Positions 8,217 through 15,906 of a DNA stretch of 40,504 bases are shown piece by piece. Source of the stretch: Desulfobacteraceae bacterium (GTDB lineage: Bacteria > Desulfobacterota > Desulfobacteria > Desulfobacterales > ETH-SRB1); the NCBI GenBank assembly GCA_014237365.1, contig JABZFQ010000250.1, positions 1 to 40,504 of the forward strand, in the 5' to 3' direction. Position 1 is the stretch's first letter, and every line of letters starts with the position of its first letter. A program made the translations under genes and the position numbers. Below the pieces are notes generated by a model that saw nothing but the letters and a program-made list of their open reading frames with translations, did no database searches and had not been told where the DNA came from.

Positions 8217-9389
8217 ATGTACAAACGAAATGGGATTATAATTGGAATTACGCTCTTTTTAGCAATGTTCATTCTTAATTCTAATGCTTTTGCAATAAGC
8301 CGGGAAACCGAACAACTGCTGAAAATTCTGGAAAAGAAAAATATCATTACCGACAAAGAATCTGCCGACATGAAGCAGGAAATGGAATCTTCTTCGCAAA
8401 CTGGAGACAAGGAAGCCTATGATGGCTTGCTTGGTAAATGGGCGGATAAAATACTTCCCAGCGCTTGCATAGAGGTCGAGGCTTCTTATGAAGACTACAA
8501 TTTTCATGATCCATCAGTAAGAGACACGGACACAAGTGATTTTGTTCTTGCAACAGTCGAAATCGGCTTTGATGTTGATATTGCAAAGCATGTTAAAGCA
8601 AGTCTTTTCTTTTTATATGAAGAAGACGATACAGAATTTGATGTGGACCAGGGAATCATCACAATTGATGGAGCGGATGTGGTGCCTCTTTATGTTGATT
8701 TAGGGAAAATGTATATCCCTTTTGGAAAATTTGAGAGCCATTTTATTAGAGATCCTCTTACCTTGGAGCTTGGAGAAACAAACGAAAGCGCTGTTGTTGG
8801 AGGTTTCAGGAATGACCTGCTGGAACTTTCCGTTGGTGTCTTCAATGGAGATATAGATGAAACAGGAGAGGATGATCATATAGATAATTACCTTGCAAGC
8901 GCATGTTTTACTCTTCCGGAAACAACAGTACCTGATTTGGGTTTAACTGCCGGAATATCATGGGTATCAAACATTGCCGACAGTGACAGCCTTCAGGAAG
9001 AATTAGCGGGAGCAGGAACAATCAAAAATCATGTTGACGGGTTCAATGCATTCATAATTGCTTCTTTTCTGGATAGATTTTTCTTCAATGCAGAATATCT
9101 CGGAGCCATTAATCATATTGAAATGGATACGTTTGACGAAGGGGAATCCTATAAACCGGAAGCCTGGACTATCGAGCTTGCTTATGGTGTTACCGACAGT
9201 CTGAATCTTGCTGTTTGTTATGAGGGAAGTGATGACTGTGATGATTTTCTGCCCCAAAAACAATTTGGCGGTGTCGTCAGTTATGATCTGTTGGAAAACA
9301 CATCTGTTGCGCTTGAATACTTATACGGCAAATTTGAAAATAAAGACACAAGGCATTTGATGACTACCATGCTTGCTATAGAATTCTAA
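8217..9389 (+). CDS. LbtU-like siderophore porin, outer membrane
   Basis: A 390-aa outer-membrane protein with an N-terminal signal peptide (cut near NAFA-ISRETE). A short coiled-coil-like stretch (TEQLLKILEKKNIITDKE) follows, then a series of amphipathic beta strands ending in a terminal Phe (LAIEF), as expected for a beta-barrel. It resembles the LbtU family, first known from Legionella as a TonB-independent siderophore import porin. The acidic loops (DFVLATVEIGFDVDI, SDDCDDF) fit a cation-handling channel. I chose the ATG at 8217 because AAGGAG lies eight bases upstream; an ATG at 8211 would be too close to that site. Its place downstream of iron and nickel genes agrees with iron uptake, but its substrate is not shown. 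Confidence 0.75.
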   Translation: MYKRNGIIIGITLFLAMFILNSNAFAISRETEQLLKILEKKNIITDKESADMKQEMESSSQTGDKEAYDGLLGKWADKILPSACIEVEASYEDYNFHDPSVRDTDTSDFVLATVEIGFDVDIAKHVKASLFFLYEEDDTEFDVDQGIITIDGADVVPLYVDLGKMYIPFGKFESHFIRDPLTLELGETNESAVVGGFRNDLLELSVGVFNGDIDETGEDDHIDNYLASACFTLPETTVPDLGLTAGISWVSNIADSDSLQEELAGAGTIKNHVDGFNAFIIASFLDRFFFNAEYLGAINHIEMDTFDEGESYKPEAWTIELAYGVTDSLNLAVCYEGSDDCDDFLPQKQFGGVVSYDLLENTSVALEYLYGKFENKDTRHLMTTMLAIEF

Positions 9390-9498
9390 ATTTAAGTGCT
9401 TTTGTCAGGTTGTTGACAACTCTTTAAAAAAGCCTTGACAGAGGTTATTTTTTGGATTAATAGACATTTCTATCTAAATTAGAATAATAAAACTTTAA

Positions 9499-9583
9499 GG
9501 GACATCTTACGGTTGCCGCATAGACGGCAAAAGTGAAGGCGTAACTTGGATTGCGATAAGCAATCGGGTTGCGCCTTTTTTGT
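9499..9583 (+). ncRNA. Structured RNA motif ending in an intrinsic terminator (copy 1)
   Basis: Downstream of the porin gene lies TCTTACGGTT, a small hairpin (TTGCCG catag-type loop CGGCAA), the word AAGTGAAGGCGT, and a strong two-part terminator hairpin. The terminator pairs GGCGTAAC at 9538-9545 with GTTGCGCC at 9568-9575, and GATTGC with GCAATC, followed by a run of T. The same order of elements occurs on the other strand at 15907-15999. CGGTTGC at 9510-9516 can also pair with GCAATCG at 9560-9566, competing with the terminator stem. I do not recognise a known riboswitch class. It could simply terminate the porin transcript. Confidence 0.55.
9538..9581 (+). terminator. Rho-independent terminator
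   Basis: GGCGTAAC pairs with GTTGCGCC, and GATTGC with GCAATC inside it. The final stem is followed directly by a six-T run. It would end transcription of the LbtU-like porin and forms the last part of the RNA motif. Confidence 0.8.
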
Positions 9584-9599
9584 TTTAGTCCCTCCGCTG

Positions 9600-9679
9600 A
9601 AGGTCAGAAGGTCAGAAGGTCAGAAGGTCAGAAGGTCAGAAGGTCAGAAGGTCAGAAGATTGGAAGATTGGAAGATTGG
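9600..9679. repeat. 8-bp tandem repeat array
   Basis: Seven perfect copies of AAGGTCAG (9600-9655) are followed without a break by three copies of AAGATTGG (9656-9679), also 8 bp. Shorter relatives (AAGGCTG, AAGATTAG) occur on the minus strand at about 13438-13470. The array lies between the RNA motif and the next gene. Copy number is likely to vary by slippage. Confidence 0.9.
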
Positions 9680-9877
9680 AAGAGAGTAAATGCCCTTATC
9701 TCGTGCCCCTGCAGATGAGAAACTTTCCGACAGCCGGCACTGGGCAAAAACAGACGATGATGGGACAGTCGATGGTTGGGAGCTTGGTTATGATCCCCCA
9801 CCCCAGAAAAGGATTAATAAGTTACTCATTTTCAATTACCTCTATCTAAAATCACAGCTAAAAGAAAAGTTGTAAAG

Positions 9878-9925
9878 GAATGTCTTACGGTTTGAGGGAA
9901 GTGTGGAAGTAATTGTCAGTGCGAT
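9878..9925 (+). ncRNA. Diverged or partial copy of the RNA motif
   Basis: The 16-mer GAATGTCTTACGGTTT at 9878-9893 is identical to the start of the minus-strand copy at 15999-15907. An AAGTG word follows, but the first hairpin and the terminator are lost or changed. It lies 76 bases before the start of the next gene and may be its leader. Confidence 0.35.
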
Positions 9926-9968
9926 GGTAGTTGCAGGAACAAGAATTATTGGCAGTAAAGGAGGCAAC

Positions 9969-10400
9969 ATGGCAAAGGTGGGAAAGAGGGTCAGAAGCGA
10001 TTGGGCCATAGGAGCCCACACAGTAAATTCCTATAAGGCCAGAGTCGGCGATCCGGCTGTAAAAAGAAAAAGGAGGAGTTCAAAAGAAATATGTGGCGTT
10101 CTTGCTAGGGCTCTAAACAAGGTAAAAGGTCATGGCAGGGATGTAGATGTCAGATCGAAAAGGTTCAACGGCAAAGCAAAAATTAAACAATTATACAAAA
10201 TCAATCTTTTTAAGTCGGATTATTATATACTATGTTCCAATCAGGTAGTGATTACGCTATTTACTTCCGAAATGATTGAAAAGGATGCCAAAAGAGGCGG
10301 GTTGATATTTTTAGGCACTGAACCCTTTGAAGAAGTGAAAAACTATTATCCTCAACTTGATTCCAGATGCCCTATGCTTGCAAGTGGCCGAATGTATTAG
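9969..10400 (+). CDS. Unknown small basic protein
   Basis: I do not recognise this 143-aa protein. The ATG at 9969 has a very strong ribosome binding site (aaaggaggcaac), so it is preferred to an upstream frame start at 9903. The first 65 residues are rich in Lys and Arg (AVKRKRRSSKE, GHGRDVDVRSKRF). The second half looks like a small folded domain with beta strands (YKINLFKSDYYILCSN, VVITLFTSEMI). The basic N-terminus would fit nucleic-acid binding, but this is only suggestive. It is followed 30 bases later by a STAS-like gene and preceded by a partial copy of the RNA motif that also leads the opposite-strand operon. Confidence 0.6.
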   Translation: MAKVGKRVRSDWAIGAHTVNSYKARVGDPAVKRKRRSSKEICGVLARALNKVKGHGRDVDVRSKRFNGKAKIKQLYKINLFKSDYYILCSNQVVITLFTSEMIEKDAKRGGLIFLGTEPFEEVKNYYPQLDSRCPMLASGRMY

Positions 10401-10430
10401 TAAAACATTGAAACAAAGGAGTGTTACATC

Positions 10431-10721
10431 ATGGCATCTAATTTTAGAATCTATGTTCAAAGAAATAGCGACGATCTTCACATAAAATTAGAGGGTGATT
10501 TCGACGGGACCTCTGCATGCCAACTGCTTGACGTTATGAAAGAAAATCAGCGTGGTGTATCAAAGATTTTTATAGATACCAGTTTACTTGACTATATATA
10601 TCCTTTCGGGCGGGATGTTTTTCACAATAATCTTAAGGCTGTTGACGTACAACAGACTTCTCTTCTATTTACTGGAAACAGCACATTACAACCGGCTCAG
10701 GAAGGGAACAGATTATGTTGA
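10431..10721 (+). CDS. STAS-like domain protein
   Basis: A 96-aa protein with a clear ribosome binding site (aaaggagtgttacatc). Its pattern of alternating strands and helices resembles anti-sigma-factor-antagonist STAS domains: DDLHIKLEGDFDGTSACQLLDVMKE, then SKIFIDTSLLDYIYPFGRDVF, then TSLLFTGN. The Thr/Ser of IDTS lies where STAS proteins usually carry a phosphorylatable Ser or Thr (normally after Asp), so regulation by phosphorylation is possible but not shown. It lies 30 bases after the unknown basic protein and converges on the MoxR gene, with 30 bases between the two stops. Confidence 0.6.
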   Translation: MASNFRIYVQRNSDDLHIKLEGDFDGTSACQLLDVMKENQRGVSKIFIDTSLLDYIYPFGRDVFHNNLKAVDVQQTSLLFTGNSTLQPAQEGNRLC

Positions 10722-10751
10722 TCCGAGGGATGAGATGAGGACAGTCCGATC

Positions 10752-11897
10752 TCACACGATATCAAAAAGTTCCTGGATAATCTGTTTGTCTGTGGTCAGC
10801 CTCTGGATTATGGTTGTTTTGCCTGTTTCGGCCTTTTCGCCAAGGAGGAGGAGTTTGAGTCCCAATGGTACGATTTCTTTGTGGTAGCGGATCATCTCGG
10901 TTAGAATGCCGGCAAAATTGTCGATACTGCGATTCATGAATTCTGTCAACTTGAACCTGTTTTGTCTGAGGTTTTTAAGTAAGTAGGTAACGCAGGAACT
11001 CAGCATGGCATAAGATTGAATTTTGGATAAGCTTTTGAATTGAATCGAAGTATGGTTGCTGAGGATTTCTGCGGCATTCCATTTGGCGTACAGCTCATAA
11101 TATTCTATAAATCTGGTGGTTGCCTCTGTGCCGACATGACCTGTCAAAATGGTAAACATGATCTGATTGCTCAGGGATTCTCCAAAGGAATCAATGGTCA
11201 TAGAGGCATAGCTCCACGATCTTGGAGATGGCCATGACCCGGATTCTATCGGTTTTCCTGTAAGAAATTCCGGATAGTTCTGGAGGAAGGTGATGATATC
11301 GCTTCGGATTCCATTTTTTAATGCGTAATCTTGCATCCACTGGTCAACGTCTGCATGGAGCTCGACAAAAAACATCCGATTGGCAACAGGCGCAAGAATT
11401 TCCTGGAAACCGGCTTTATCATTACCCCTGTTGCCTGCTAAAATAATGGCAACATTTTTTGGCAGCCTGTGGTCGTGGATAGATCTATAGGTTAAAAGCT
11501 GAAACATATAGGCCTGAATCTGGCGGTTGCACAGATGGGCATCATCCAGAAACATAATAATCGCATCTTGATCGGATTTTGGGAAAACCTCTAGATGATT
11601 GAAGTTAAAGATTTCCGGCCTCGACCACACGATAAACTCAGTCTTTGTATCCTCTTCCTTTCCAATCTTTGGCAGTCCTGTAATTTGTTCCAGCATGATC
11701 GTGGCCATATAAACCACCTTCAGGCCCCAGCCCCTGTCTTTGCAAATCTGACGAATCACTTCGGATTTCCCAATGCCCGGTGCGCCTGACAGCCAGGGTA
11801 TAGAAGACAAATGCCCATTATGGTTTGCATCGCACTGAAGCATAATGCTTCGGTCCACAAAGCTTGTTGCCTGATTCAAGTTCAGGGTCGTTTCCAT
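10752..11897 (-). CDS. MoxR-like AAA+ ATPase
   Basis: A 381-aa AAA+ ATPase. Walker A GAPGIGKS is at residues 38-45, the Walker B segment IIMFLDDAH at 113-121, and a sensor-type LAGNRGND near 155-160. MoxR-type ATPases act with VWA-domain proteins as chaperones or assembly factors. Here the gene directly downstream of a VWA/metallopeptidase-like gene on the same strand supports that pairing. The C-terminal region (about 250-381) is helical and ends with a second GKTTI-like loop (EKAETGKTTIIQRL), which may be coincidence. An aaggagat ribosome binding site precedes the start. It is the last gene of the minus-strand cluster. Confidence 0.8.
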   Translation of the reverse strand: METTLNLNQATSFVDRSIMLQCDANHNGHLSSIPWLSGAPGIGKSEVIRQICKDRGWGLKVVYMATIMLEQITGLPKIGKEEDTKTEFIVWSRPEIFNFNHLEVFPKSDQDAIIMFLDDAHLCNRQIQAYMFQLLTYRSIHDHRLPKNVAIILAGNRGNDKAGFQEILAPVANRMFFVELHADVDQWMQDYALKNGIRSDIITFLQNYPEFLTGKPIESGSWPSPRSWSYASMTIDSFGESLSNQIMFTILTGHVGTEATTRFIEYYELYAKWNAAEILSNHTSIQFKSLSKIQSYAMLSSCVTYLLKNLRQNRFKLTEFMNRSIDNFAGILTEMIRYHKEIVPLGLKLLLLGEKAETGKTTIIQRLTTDKQIIQELFDIV

Positions 11898-11967
11898 ATG
11901 ATCTCCTTGTTAATATTATTAGTCATTAGTTCAATCCACCAATCATCCAGCAACCAGTAACCAGTAA

Positions 11968-13398
11968 CTAACGGAAGTTAATTACCTTTCCTATTATTCC
12001 TTCCGGCAATGATCCGGCATTTGTAAGATATATTTTTGGTATAAAACCGGGGAGTAAATCTTGAGATTTCGGGATGTCAGACTCCATATCGGTAATACCT
12101 ATATAGGCTGAGACTAAATCCCCTTCATTAGACCTGACGTACCGCATAATTTCTTTAAAAACATTTCTATGAGAAGTACCCCCTGAGTGTCTTCTCTCGA
12201 GCAATGTCTTTTTTTCACAGGGTCCTATGTTTTCGTATTCTTTAGTCCAGGTAACATTTACATCATGTTTGATCACATAGATTTTTTTGTATTTGTTTTT
12301 AGCCTGACAGATAATATCTATAGCGCTGGCGACTGTCCTGTCAGACATCGATGCCGATTCATCAATACTCATAATAATGGTTCCCAGCCTCGGTTCTTCT
12401 GTGTAGCTTGGCAGGTAGGGAAGTCTGTCTGCGTTAACCAGCCAGGATAGCCTTGGTTTGCTCCATGTCAGTTCGGCAGATCTGTCTAAAGCCCTGTTCA
12501 GGGAGTCTCTCAATATCCTTTTCCAGTCAACTTTTACACCAGACAACAAACTTAAGAATTTTCTTGATTCCATTGAAGTCTGGTCACGAAGCGCTTCTTC
12601 AAACATTCGTTTAAACAGGAATATTTCATTTTTTTGCTGTTTCGTTGATTCAAAGAAAAGATCCTTATCTTTTGGCCTTACAGGTGAATTGCCTTCAACG
12701 TCCTCTTTGATCCCTTCTTGTTCATCATCGTTTTTTTCGTCAAAAAACTCTTTGTCATCAGATGATTGACTGCCCATTGTAGGCATGCCTTTAATATCAG
12801 TTCGTCTGATTGTTTCTTTGCGAAGCATAACTTCAGATCGAACAACGCGTGGCATTCCATTCAGATGTTGTTTAGACAAGGCATTGTTTTTGTCTTCGGA
12901 GAACATATCCTGCGTGACCCTGGAAATAATGTCGGAGGTTTTAGCAAGTTCGTCATATATTTCCTCTTCCAGCATGCTGGAGTATTTGGAATCAAACAGG
13001 AAACGGTCCTCACCTGAAAACATCTTGTGAGGATCATATTTGATCAGGTTTTCGTCAAACAGTCTGCTGAGGTAGAGGAGAAGACCGTTAACCATATAAT
13101 CGGTGGCCATATCCCACAGTGTATGATCCCGTTGTTTGCGCCTTGCATCATGAAAAAACATTATGTGGCAAATTTCGTGTAATAAAAGGAAGGTTACAGC
13201 CTCTTCATTGTTTCTGGCCTTCAGAAACCTGCTCTTTTTATTAAGGTAGATGGTATCTGTCCCTCTGAAAACGGTAATGTCTTCATCCAGATTCAGAAAA
13301 TGTATGTCATAATTCAAAAGAGCGAGCCCCATTGGCAAGCAATTGGGATCTCTAAGCATTCTGGAAATAATTCTTTTTATGATTCCATTTGCATCCAT
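11968..13398 (-). CDS. Metallopeptidase-like and VWA-domain protein (DUF2201 type)
   Basis: A 476-aa protein with two parts. The N-terminal part has a zinc-protease signature HEICH at residues 74-78, plus His83, in a helical context typical of the metallopeptidase-like DUF2201 domain. The middle (about 190-260) is acidic and low in complexity, probably a flexible linker. The C-terminal part (from about residue 340) is VWA-like with MIDAS motif DESAS at 346-350, a later GGTS threonine, and an Asp in GITDMESD, so metal-dependent ligand binding looks intact. The pair with the next gene, a MoxR ATPase, is a known combination. Whether the HEICH site is catalytic is not known. Confidence 0.8.
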   Translation of the reverse strand: MDANGIIKRIISRMLRDPNCLPMGLALLNYDIHFLNLDEDITVFRGTDTIYLNKKSRFLKARNNEEAVTFLLLHEICHIMFFHDARRKQRDHTLWDMATDYMVNGLLLYLSRLFDENLIKYDPHKMFSGEDRFLFDSKYSSMLEEEIYDELAKTSDIISRVTQDMFSEDKNNALSKQHLNGMPRVVRSEVMLRKETIRRTDIKGMPTMGSQSSDDKEFFDEKNDDEQEGIKEDVEGNSPVRPKDKDLFFESTKQQKNEIFLFKRMFEEALRDQTSMESRKFLSLLSGVKVDWKRILRDSLNRALDRSAELTWSKPRLSWLVNADRLPYLPSYTEEPRLGTIIMSIDESASMSDRTVASAIDIICQAKNKYKKIYVIKHDVNVTWTKEYENIGPCEKKTLLERRHSGGTSHRNVFKEIMRYVRSNEGDLVSAYIGITDMESDIPKSQDLLPGFIPKIYLTNAGSLPEGIIGKVINFR

Positions 13399-13474
13399 TT
13401 TTCGTTTCTCGTTACTGGTTTCTCGTTGCTGTCTAATCTTCTAATCTTCAGCCTTCAGCCTTTGACAGGAGCGT

Positions 13475-14098
13475 TCACTTTGCCAGTTTATATAAGAGAT
13501 AATCCTGTGCCCAAATATCTTTGAAATCTCCACAGTGCATCTTGAGCAGCTCGCATAATCTGTCGGTCAGTTGAAAATAGTCTGTGCAATACCAAATCGG
13601 AAAATAAGCAACGCAGTATCGGATCAGTATCTCCTCAACACTTATATTGCCAAAGAGGAATTTTGTGCCCCAGGGGAGTTTTTCATCATCCCACCAGGTT
13701 TCAAATTTGTCATTGAAATCTTTAATAAGGTATATAATATTTGTTTCCCAGGGAAAGGATTTCGGATCCCACCAGGAGTCGAAATGCTCTTTGCAATAAT
13801 TCATCAAAAATCTTGTTGACCGCGGTTTCCAGTCGAATCTTTCAGGATCCCACCAGATGTGGAAATATTGACGGCAGTAACGAATCAGGTCGCTGCTCGA
13901 CTGCCAGTTATACCTGTCAGAATCCCACCACTGCTCAAAGTGGTGACTACAATATCTTGGCAAGTACTTGCTGTACGTCCAATCAAATTTTTCCGGATTC
14001 CACCACTGGCGAAAGTCAGAGTCAGTGTGAACATCAAAACCCTTCAAAAAGCGATAATCGAACCGGTTTTCACTATATCTATGCATTTCCATAGTCAT
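13475..14098 (-). CDS. Trp-rich WWDP tandem-repeat protein, unknown
   Basis: A 207-aa protein built of tandem repeats of about 25-27 residues. The core is F-x-x-W-W-[DN]-x-[ED]-[KR]-[FY]-x-W. Clear copies are at 29-40, 54-65, 79-90, 106-117 and 132-143, with degenerate copies near 166-177 and 192-203. Each core is preceded by a helix-like stretch often ending in YC (for example IRYCRQYF). I do not recognise the family. The start at 14098 overlaps the stop of the 33-aa membrane peptide (ATGA), so it is probably translated by coupling. A longer frame from 14161 would read through that peptide in another phase and is less likely. Repeats of this kind usually bind a partner; none can be named. 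Confidence 0.65.
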   Translation of the reverse strand: MTMEMHRYSENRFDYRFLKGFDVHTDSDFRQWWNPEKFDWTYSKYLPRYCSHHFEQWWDSDRYNWQSSSDLIRYCRQYFHIWWDPERFDWKPRSTRFLMNYCKEHFDSWWDPKSFPWETNIIYLIKDFNDKFETWWDDEKLPWGTKFLFGNISVEEILIRYCVAYFPIWYCTDYFQLTDRLCELLKMHCGDFKDIWAQDYLLYKLAK

Positions 14099-14196
14099 TC
14101 TAATAATGCCCAAATAACCATAAACAGCATTCCTGCCACGCTGCCAACATATACGATCCATCCGATTCTGTCTAGTTTATTGATTGTTTCCATCAT
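14095..14196 (-). CDS. 33-aa single-span membrane peptide
   Basis: A short frame of 33 codons encodes MMETINKLDRIGW followed by one hydrophobic segment of about 19 residues (IVYVGSVAGMLFMVIWALL) and a final Glu. The start has an excellent ribosome binding site (aaaggagaccgtgc). The TGA overlaps the ATG of the WWDP-repeat gene. Start signal, composition and coupling support a real gene. Function is unknown; it may anchor the operon products at the membrane. Confidence 0.6.
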   Translation of the reverse strand: MMETINKLDRIGWIVYVGSVAGMLFMVIWALLE

Positions 14197-14243
14197 GCAC
14201 GGTCTCCTTTCACGCCAAGTAGTTTCCAGGGCAACTGTAGTAT

Positions 14244-14438
14244 CTATTTGGGTTCAATATCCTGTTTTGAAAAGCATCGGCGATCAATTTCAGCTTTTAT
14301 CTTGGCGCTCAAGCTGTTTCTTTGATTCAGGTGTGAACCGAAATTAATGTATCCTGGCTGGATACCTGAACTGTTACCGGAGCAAGTTGCAGAAAGGATA
14401 GCCCTCTCGAAAAGCTGTTTTGACTCTTTGGTTGTCAT
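14244..14438 (-). CDS. Unknown 64-aa protein
   Basis: This small gene starts at an ATG that overlaps the stop of the HTH gene (ATGA) and has an aaaggagatat ribosome binding site. The protein is hydrophilic, with a Ser/Gly/Asn-rich middle (ATCSGNSSGIQPGYINFGS) and a charged C-terminal helix (SAKIKAEIDRR). No family is recognised. Its position and start signal, not its sequence, support it. Confidence 0.55.
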   Translation of the reverse strand: MTTKESKQLFERAILSATCSGNSSGIQPGYINFGSHLNQRNSLSAKIKAEIDRRCFSKQDIEPK

Positions 14439-15232
14439 GATATCTCCTTTGTCTGGTTTTTAGGGGTCAGCAGATGCCAGGCCTCCTTGAATAAGGAGTA
14501 CTTGCTTTTACCAGGCCATGCATCGGGTAAAAGGTAAATTCTGTATTTTGGCATGGCAAGCCGCGGAATAATGTAATGGATACTTTCTCCATTGTTTCTG
14601 CAAACGCAAATGATAAAGTCAAAATTTTGACTTGCTTCAGTTGTATTGGTGATGCGGAAATATCGCTTTTTTCCGATCATGAGAGGCGTTGAGGTACACT
14701 TGAGAAGAAGCTTGTAACCGTTCGTCAAAATTTCATACGGATGTTCCCGAGTTCTGAGATGTGGAGTTAAGCCCATGGACTCCATTTTTGTTTTGACCTT
14801 TATCAATAGATCAAGACGTTTGGATTTTTTCCTGTTAGCAAGCCTTTTGCGCCTTCTTAGTTTTATCTTGCTTTGGAAGGCTTCAGTATAGGGGTATCCA
14901 TAGACCTTTTTATATACCTGCCGGGCGTATTCTCTGGAAAACCCGAAATGTCTGGCTACGCCAGCCAGACTATTGTCTGGATTCTCTATGATGTTTTTAA
15001 ATTTCTTCACAGCGCCGGCACCGTAAGTCCGTTCAAACTGTCTTAGAAATCCGGCAGTCTTCTTTATTTCAAAGGTTTTTTTCAACTTTCCGATAAATGA
15101 CCCATTTACATTTAAAATGCCGGCTAGCTCGTAATTGTAAAGGTTTTCCATCTCTACTTTCTGTTTGATAAATTTATATAGTTCCATATTAAATTGCTCT
15201 TTTACATAAGCTTCCAGTTGTATCGTCGTCAT
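14435..15232 (-). CDS. HTH protein with a possible nuclease-like C-terminal domain
   Basis: A 265-aa protein. Residues about 70-120 contain a sigma-region-4-like helix-turn-helix (SLAGVARHFGFSREYARQVYKKVYG). A strongly basic linker follows (KIKLRRRKRLANRKKSKR). The C-terminal domain has a beta-rich pattern with EILTNGYKLLLKC, KKRYFRI and NFDFIICVCRNNGESIHYIIPR. This looks like the core of PD-(D/E)xK-type nuclease-like folds, but I cannot align an intact D...ExK triad, so this is only a suggestion. I prefer the ATG at 15232, which has gagg seven bases upstream, over a GTG at 15244. It may regulate the operon or bind foreign DNA. Confidence 0.6.
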   Translation of the reverse strand: MTTIQLEAYVKEQFNMELYKFIKQKVEMENLYNYELAGILNVNGSFIGKLKKTFEIKKTAGFLRQFERTYGAGAVKKFKNIIENPDNSLAGVARHFGFSREYARQVYKKVYGYPYTEAFQSKIKLRRRKRLANRKKSKRLDLLIKVKTKMESMGLTPHLRTREHPYEILTNGYKLLLKCTSTPLMIGKKRYFRITNTTEASQNFDFIICVCRNNGESIHYIIPRLAMPKYRIYLLPDAWPGKSKYSLFKEAWHLLTPKNQTKEIS

Positions 15233-15310
15233 CTTAAACCTCACATTTTTCAGTTTATATAAATTTTCTGGTGCGTATCTCCGCGGTTCACTCCGCGTTC
15301 CTAAACATTA

Positions 15311-15712
15311 TCAATTCGTTTTTGTATTTTTTGATAATGCCTGTGAAATAGAGCTCAAACTGGAGCTGGGAAGCATATGGACGCGCTTGCAATATTTTTT
15401 GCATAGCTTTTTGACGTTTAAACAGGCATTGTGGCTATTGCAGTTGACCGGGCACAAAACCATGTCCGAGCGCCTGACCAGTACCTCCAGGCCATGTTTT
15501 CCCCAACCATCATGATATTCAAAGACAGCGCCTTTTTTTTCGATTGCCCGGCGGTAAAATGCTTTGATTTTGGTTATTCCACCTACAATAAGAATACGTT
15601 TTCCGCAAAAATCGAATAATGGACAAGCCTCTGCTCCCAATGTTCGTTTTTGCACCGGTCCTAGTTTACGATTACGCCTGTTGTTGCGGGCTTGAACGTT
15701 AGTAACCTGCAT
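15311..15712 (-). CDS. DUF2325-family protein, first gene of the operon
   Basis: This 133-aa protein has the DUF2325 core: a Rossmann-like first strand KRILIVGGITKIKAFYRRAIE, then FEYHDGW, then SDMVLCPVNCNSHNACLNVKKLCKK, and a final YCKRVHMLPSSSLSSI. DUF2325 proteins are small and of unknown function, often encoded beside regulators or defence-type genes. Cysteines in ACPLFDFCGK and CPVNCNSHNAC could bind metal. A strong ribosome binding site (aaaaggaggaatatca) precedes the ATG at 15712. Further upstream are a 159-bp inverted repeat and a structured leader with terminator, suggesting regulation by attenuation. Confidence 0.75.
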   Translation of the reverse strand: MQVTNVQARNNRRNRKLGPVQKRTLGAEACPLFDFCGKRILIVGGITKIKAFYRRAIEKKGAVFEYHDGWGKHGLEVLVRRSDMVLCPVNCNSHNACLNVKKLCKKYCKRVHMLPSSSLSSISQALSKNTKTN

Positions 15713-15741
15713 TGATATTCCTCCTTTTCAATATCTTTGAA

Positions 15742-15900
15742 CCTAAATTGAGCGATTTTTTACTCGACCTGCATCAATCTTTTGCGCATCAAGGACTTGC
15801 GAAAAGTCTCGACATATCCATTGGTATACCTGCACTTTTCGCAAACCTTGCTGTATCAAAGTCTCGGCACATTTCTTCGCAAAAAATCGCCCAACTTAGG
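15742..15900. repeat. 159-bp palindromic element between the leader and the DUF2325 gene
   Basis: CCTAAATTGAGCGATTTTTT at 15742-15761 matches the complement of 15881-15900 with two differences. Further arms are found inside (AAGGACTTGCGAAAAGT against ACTTTTCGCAAACCTT). The whole would form one long hairpin in RNA. It is either a MITE-like insertion or part of the operon leader. Confidence 0.75.
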
Positions 15901-15906
15901 TTGAAA

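Noticed and set aside
9600-9679. CRISPR array
   Set aside because: Units are 8 bp and contiguous, without spacers.
9690-9875. 61-codon open frame on the plus strand between the microsatellite and the motif copy
   Set aside because: No good ribosome binding site, composition unlike a protein (DDDG, PPP), and it ends just before the partial RNA motif. It looks like a chance frame.
14161-14161. Longer start for the WWDP repeat protein
   Set aside because: It would overlap most of the 33-aa membrane peptide in another frame, while the ATG at 14098 fits translational coupling.
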